From Elusimicrobiota bacterium (GTDB taxonomy: Bacteria; Elusimicrobiota; Endomicrobiia; Endomicrobiales; Endomicrobiaceae): a stretch of 9,354 nt of DNA. The stretch's first letter is position 1. Each line of letters opens with the position of its first letter. The stretch lies in the NCBI GenBank assembly GCA_031282945.1, contig JAITCX010000010.1:1-9354 (forward strand), in the 5' to 3' direction. A model generated the notes under the pieces. The model had not been told where the DNA came from. It did no database searches and was given only the letters and a program-made list of their open reading frames with translations. Made by a program: the position numbers and the translations under genes. Of this stretch, positions 6,825 to 9,354 are shown piece after piece.

Positions 6825-8055
6825 ATTTTTTCACTACAAGCGTCGTATTGTGGCCGCCAAATCCTAAAGAGTTTGAAATGGCAATATTAATCTGCCTCTC
6901 TCTTGCAACATTTGGAACATAATCTAAGTCGCACTCTGGATCAGGAGTTTGGTAGTTTATAGTTGGGTGAATAAATCCGCCTTGTATTGAAACAATAATC
7001 GCAATCAACTCCACGCCCGCCGCGCCGCCTAAAAGATGGCCTGTCATAGATTTAGTTGAAGAAATTGGAATGTCTTTGGCATGAGCGCCGAAAACTTTTT
7101 TAATGGCAAAAGTTTCAATTTTGTCATTTAAAGTTGTAGACGTTCCATGCGCATTGATATAATCAATTTCATGGGGCGCAATTTGGGCGGACTTTATTGC
7201 GGCTTCCATTGCCAATATAGCGGCGCGCCCGTCTGGATCGGGAGCGGTTATATGATATGCGTCATCCGATGCGCCAAATCCAATTAACTCTGCATAAATT
7301 TTTGCGCCGCGCGCCTGAGCATGCTCCAATGTTTCAAGCACAACAATCCCGGCCCCCTCGCCCATAACAAAGCCGTCTCTATTTTGATCAAACGGTCTTG
7401 AGGCTTCTTGAGGATGATCATTATTTTGCGAAAGCGCTTTCATAGAGCAAAACCCCGCAAGCCCAAGCGGACTTATCACGCTCTCCGAACCTCCGCTAAT
7501 CATCACATCCGCCTCGCCGGCCTGCAAAACCTTCATCGCATCTCCTAAGGCATGGTTTGAAGAAGAACAAGCGCTAGTGGTGGTATAATTCGGTCCTGTG
7601 AAACCGAATTTAATAGCAATCTCTCCCGGCAACATATTAGAGATAATCATTGGGATCAAAAATGGACTCACACGTTTTGGACCTCTGGCAATAAGAGTTG
7701 CGACTTCCTCTTCCATAACGCCTAAACCGCCCATTCCCGTTCCCGTAATTACGCCTATCCTAGACAAATTTTCTTTAGATAAATCTAACTTAGAATCCTC
7801 TATCGCTTCGCAGGCGGCATAAAAACCTATTTGGGCAAACCTAGCCATCCGCTTAATTTTCTTTTTATCGATGCGTTGCTCAGGATTAAAATCTTTAACC
7901 ACGCCTGCAATTTTTGTGGAGAAATCTTTTGTGTCAAAATGTTCTATCAAAGACACCCCAGATTTACCTGCTTTCAGATTTTGAGCAAATTTGTCTTTTC
8001 CTATACCAATTGGAGATACTATCCCGAGCCCGCTAACAACTATTCTCTTTTTCAT
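6817..8055 (-). CDS. fabF: Beta-ketoacyl-ACP synthase II
   Basis: Condensing enzyme of type II fatty-acid synthesis, joining malonyl-ACP to a growing acyl-ACP with release of CO2. At 412 residues it has the normal length. The thiolase-fold catalytic triad is intact: C163 in TTSACSSSNHALGDA (158-172), H303 in NAHGTSTTLND (301-311) and H340 in STKSMTGHLLGGAAG (333-347). The SNSLGFGGHN segment (394-403) carries the gating phenylalanine. The serine-rich CSSS active-site context differs from the more familiar CATG form but is, from general knowledge, not disabling. The ATG is preceded by GAGG at 8069-8066 with a longish 10-base spacer. It lies 23 bases after acpP, and its end overlaps rnc. FabF rather than FabB is chosen from overall length and motif style. 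Confidence 0.97.
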   Translation of the reverse strand: MKKRIVVSGLGIVSPIGIGKDKFAQNLKAGKSGVSLIEHFDTKDFSTKIAGVVKDFNPEQRIDKKKIKRMARFAQIGFYAACEAIEDSKLDLSKENLSRIGVITGTGMGGLGVMEEEVATLIARGPKRVSPFLIPMIISNMLPGEIAIKFGFTGPNYTTTSACSSSNHALGDAMKVLQAGEADVMISGGSESVISPLGLAGFCSMKALSQNNDHPQEASRPFDQNRDGFVMGEGAGIVVLETLEHAQARGAKIYAELIGFGASDDAYHITAPDPDGRAAILAMEAAIKSAQIAPHEIDYINAHGTSTTLNDKIETFAIKKVFGAHAKDIPISSTKSMTGHLLGGAAGVELIAIIVSIQGGFIHPTINYQTPDPECDLDYVPNVARERQINIAISNSLGFGGHNTTLVVKKYD

Positions 8056-8078
8056 GGATACATTACCTCATTAGTTTT

Positions 8079-8342
8079 TTATTTTTTTTGCGCATGCGCG
8101 TTTACATATTCTATGGCATCGCCTACTGTTTGAATTTTTTCGGCATCCTCGTCTGGAATTTCAAGATGAAATTCTTCTTCAAAAGCCATAACCAATTCTA
8201 CTGTGTCCAAAGAATCGGCTCCCAAGTCATTAACAAAATGAGCGCTGTTAGTAACTTCGTCAGGTTTAACGCCTAATTGTTCTACGATAATTTCTTTAAC
8301 TCTTGATTCTCTGTCCTGTGATTTTACTTCTGTATCAGCCAT
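8079..8342 (-). CDS. acpP: Acyl carrier protein
   Basis: Small acidic carrier that holds growing acyl chains on a 4'-phosphopantetheine arm. The 87-residue protein contains the attachment motif GADSLDTVELVMAFEEEF (41-58), with S44 as the modified serine, and the usual helix IPDEDAEKIQTVGDAIEYV (62-80). It is some 7-10 residues longer than most AcpP proteins, through a charged N-terminal stretch (MADTEVKSQDRES) before the normal RVKEIIVEQLGV. The ATG is well supported by AAAGGAGG at 8357-8350 with a 7-base spacer, the strongest ribosome-binding site in the window and fitting for a very abundant protein. fabG lies upstream and fabF downstream. Confidence 0.98.
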   Translation of the reverse strand: MADTEVKSQDRESRVKEIIVEQLGVKPDEVTNSAHFVNDLGADSLDTVELVMAFEEEFHLEIPDEDAEKIQTVGDAIEYVNAHAQKK

Positions 8343-8367
8343 TTTCGGGCCTCCTTTCTTTTTATAT

Positions 8368-8386
8368 CCTGCTTCTTAAGAGCAGG
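8368..8386 (-). promoter_or_regulatory. Hairpin in the acpP leader
   Basis: The minus-strand RNA can form a 6-bp GC-rich stem (CCTGCT with AGCAGG) around the 7-base loop CTTAAGA. It ends 10 bases upstream of the acpP ribosome-binding site. No T-run follows, so it is not an intrinsic terminator. It could stabilise or expose the acpP message or be a processing site. The role is inferred from structure alone. Confidence 0.45.
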
Positions 8387-8389
8387 GAG

Positions 8390-8416
8390 AAATTTCAAAT
8401 ATAGTCTTTGAAATTT
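8390..8416. repeat. Perfect 10-bp inverted repeat at the fabG/acpP junction
   Basis: AAATTTCAAA (8390-8399) and TTTGAAATTT (8407-8416) are exact inverted copies separated by 7 bases (TATAGTC). The second arm runs into the fabG stop codon (8417-8415). It may be a DNA operator for a fatty-acid regulator or an AU-rich RNA hairpin. The arm orientation does not match the TTTGA-N3-TCAAA pattern I recall for FabT, nor the FapR box. No terminator T-run follows. Confidence 0.6.
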
Positions 8417-9158
8417 ACATATACATGCCGCCATTGACGGCGATAACTTGACCTGTAATATATGAAGAATCATCGCTTGCTAAAAACAAAGCGGCTTTTG
8501 CAACGTCCTCCGGTTCGCCAAGGCGTTTCAACGGAACGGCGCTCAGCAAAGCCTCTTTTGCCTCGGGACTTAAAGCATCGGTCATGGCAGTGCGGATAAA
8601 TCCGGGAGCGATTGCATTTACCAAAATATTGCGCGAGGCAAATTCTCTAGCGCAAGTTTTTGTCATGGCAATAACGCCGCCTTTAGTTGCGGAATAATTT
8701 ATTTGACCCGCATTTCCCATTTGCCCGACCACTGATGCGATGTTTATTATTCTGCCTTCGCGTTGCTTTAAAAAGTTTTTCGCGCTGGCTTTAATGCAAT
8801 TAAAGACGCCTTTTAAGTTGACCGCTATCACCGCATCCCAATCGCTTTCGGTCATCCTTAAAACGAGATTATCTTTAGTTATGCCTGCATTGTTAACAAG
8901 TATATCTATTTTGCCGAATTTGTCAATTGAGGTTTTTATGAGATTTTCGCAATCGGCCAATTTTGTTACATTTGAGGCGATAGCAAGAGTTTGCACGCCG
9001 AATTTCTGGGCAATTTCAGCGGCGGTTTTTTGCGCATTGTCCTGATTGATGTCTGAGATAACGACGTTTGCGCCGTTTTGCGCAAAGAGTTCGGCAATCG
9101 CCTTGCCAATGCCCTGAGCGGATCCTGTTATGACTGCTAATTTTTCTTTTAATCTCAT
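8415..9158 (-). CDS. fabG: 3-oxoacyl-ACP reductase
   Basis: NADPH-dependent reductase of type II fatty-acid synthesis converting 3-oxoacyl-ACP to 3-hydroxyacyl-ACP. The 247-residue length is standard. It is a classical short-chain dehydrogenase/reductase: the TGSAQGIG nucleotide-binding loop (11-18), NNAG (89-92), and the catalytic tetrad N114, S142, Y155 and K159 (YSATK at 155-159), then NAIAPGFIRTAMT (181-193) and a C-terminal ITGQVIAVNGGMYM typical of FabG. The ATG is preceded by AAAGGAG (9170-9164) with a 5-base spacer. Being next to acpP and fabF identifies it as FabG rather than another short-chain dehydrogenase. Upstream lies a repeat-rich non-coding stretch, so its promoter or upstream partner gene is outside the window or hidden in the repeats. 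Confidence 0.96.
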   Translation of the reverse strand: MRLKEKLAVITGSAQGIGKAIAELFAQNGANVVISDINQDNAQKTAAEIAQKFGVQTLAIASNVTKLADCENLIKTSIDKFGKIDILVNNAGITKDNLVLRMTESDWDAVIAVNLKGVFNCIKASAKNFLKQREGRIINIASVVGQMGNAGQINYSATKGGVIAMTKTCAREFASRNILVNAIAPGFIRTAMTDALSPEAKEALLSAVPLKRLGEPEDVAKAALFLASDDSSYITGQVIAVNGGMYM

Positions 9159-9171
9159 AAAAGCTCCTTTA

Positions 9172-9345
9172 TTTCTCTTTTGAAAAAAAGAGTTGGAAAT
9201 TATTTCTCTTTTGAAAAAGAGAAACAGAAAAGTTTAATAGCTTTCTCTTTTTGACAAAAAGAGAAACAGAAAAACTAACGACTCTTAAAACTTAATTTTT
9301 TCTTTCAAAGAGAAACAGAAATTTCTTTTGACAAAAGAAACAAAA
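9172..9345. repeat. Cluster of about five degenerate palindromic repeats upstream of fabG
   Basis: Copies lie at 9172-9199, 9203-9230, 9242-9272, about 9296-9321 and 9322-9345. Each is built from a pyrimidine arm (TTTCTCTTTT), a short centre (GA or GAC) and the complementary purine arm (AAAAGAGAAA), mostly followed by CAGAAA. All are in the same orientation. Stem lengths are about 7-10 bp (first), 10 bp (second), 11 bp (third), poor (fourth) and 8 bp (fifth). Spacing between starts is irregular (31, 39, 54 and 26 bases), so it is not a CRISPR array or a simple satellite. The stretch 9159-9354 has no coding sequence that I can support. The array may continue beyond the window. Function is unknown. 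Confidence 0.8.
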
Positions 9346-9354
9346 CCTTCTAAC

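Noticed and set aside
8089..8098. GCGCATGCGC palindrome near the acpP 3' end
   Set aside because: It encodes the Ala-His-Ala codons at the ACP C-terminus and has no accompanying structure; chance is sufficient.
7831..8276. Plus-strand frames of 100 and 62 codons opposite fabF and acpP
   Set aside because: They are antisense to FabF and ACP, whose catalytic motifs are intact; the frames carry no motif of their own.
8368..8386. Intrinsic terminator between fabG and acpP
   Set aside because: The stem is only 6 bp and is followed by ATATAAAAAG rather than a T-run on the minus strand; the gene order also argues for read-through.
8390..8416. FabT or FapR operator
   Set aside because: The arms do not match the consensus orientations that I recall for these regulators, and the site lies at the fabG stop rather than at a promoter. 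It is kept only as an unassigned inverted repeat.
9328..9354. Possible plus-strand promoter: TTGACA, 17 bases, then TAAC at the window edge
   Set aside because: The TTGACA is the centre of a palindromic repeat and recurs in the copy at 9242-9272. The -10 element is cut off by the window end and no plus-strand gene is visible.
9159..9354. CRISPR array
   Set aside because: Repeat copies differ in length and sequence, spacing is irregular, some copies abut with no spacer, and no cas gene is near.

Overview
This window looks like a chromosomal core region of an anaerobic, fairly low-GC bacterium. Every convincing gene lies on the minus strand, so transcription runs from high to low coordinates. 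Gene content points to an anaerobe: the electron-transfer flavoprotein alpha subunit carries two 4Fe-4S ferredoxin motifs, and epoxyqueuosine is reduced by the B12-independent enzyme QueH. A SpoIID-type protein without any other sporulation gene is also present. An Elusimicrobiota-like organism (Endomicrobium/Elusimicrobium type) is my best guess, but it rests on general gene content and not on a diagnostic marker. No mobile element, CRISPR array, rRNA or tRNA was seen.

Layout in transcription order: (1) 9354-9159 is a 196-base non-coding stretch holding about five degenerate copies of a short palindromic repeat. (2) A type II fatty-acid synthesis block follows: fabG (9158-8415), acpP (8342-8079) and fabF (8055-6817). 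The 72-base fabG/acpP gap contains two inverted repeats. (3) rnc, encoding RNase III (6824-6141), overlaps fabF by 8 bases. (4) Next comes an acyl-CoA dehydrogenase (6107-4926), EtfB (4916-4128) and ferredoxin-domain EtfA (4119-2920), tightly packed, each with a good Shine-Dalgarno sequence. (5) A rho-independent terminator overlaps the end of etfA (2934-2900). (6) A second tight unit then begins: queH (2853-2317, GTG start), spoIID-like (2327-1206) and queA (1213-77), all overlapping by 8-11 bases. (7) The first 43 bases encode the start of a further minus-strand gene running off the window.

The first unit links fatty-acid elongation (FabG, ACP, FabF) with a predicted electron-bifurcating acyl-CoA dehydrogenase/Etf module. 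No classical enoyl-ACP reductase or dehydratase gene lies in the visible part. The second unit contains the last two steps of queuosine synthesis (QueA makes epoxyqueuosine, QueH reduces it) with a cell-wall glycan-cleaving protein between them. I see no obviously new multi-gene defence or mobile system. The points most worth following are the bifurcating Acd-Etf module inside a fatty-acid operon, the palindromic repeat cluster upstream of fabG, and the paired hairpins before acpP.
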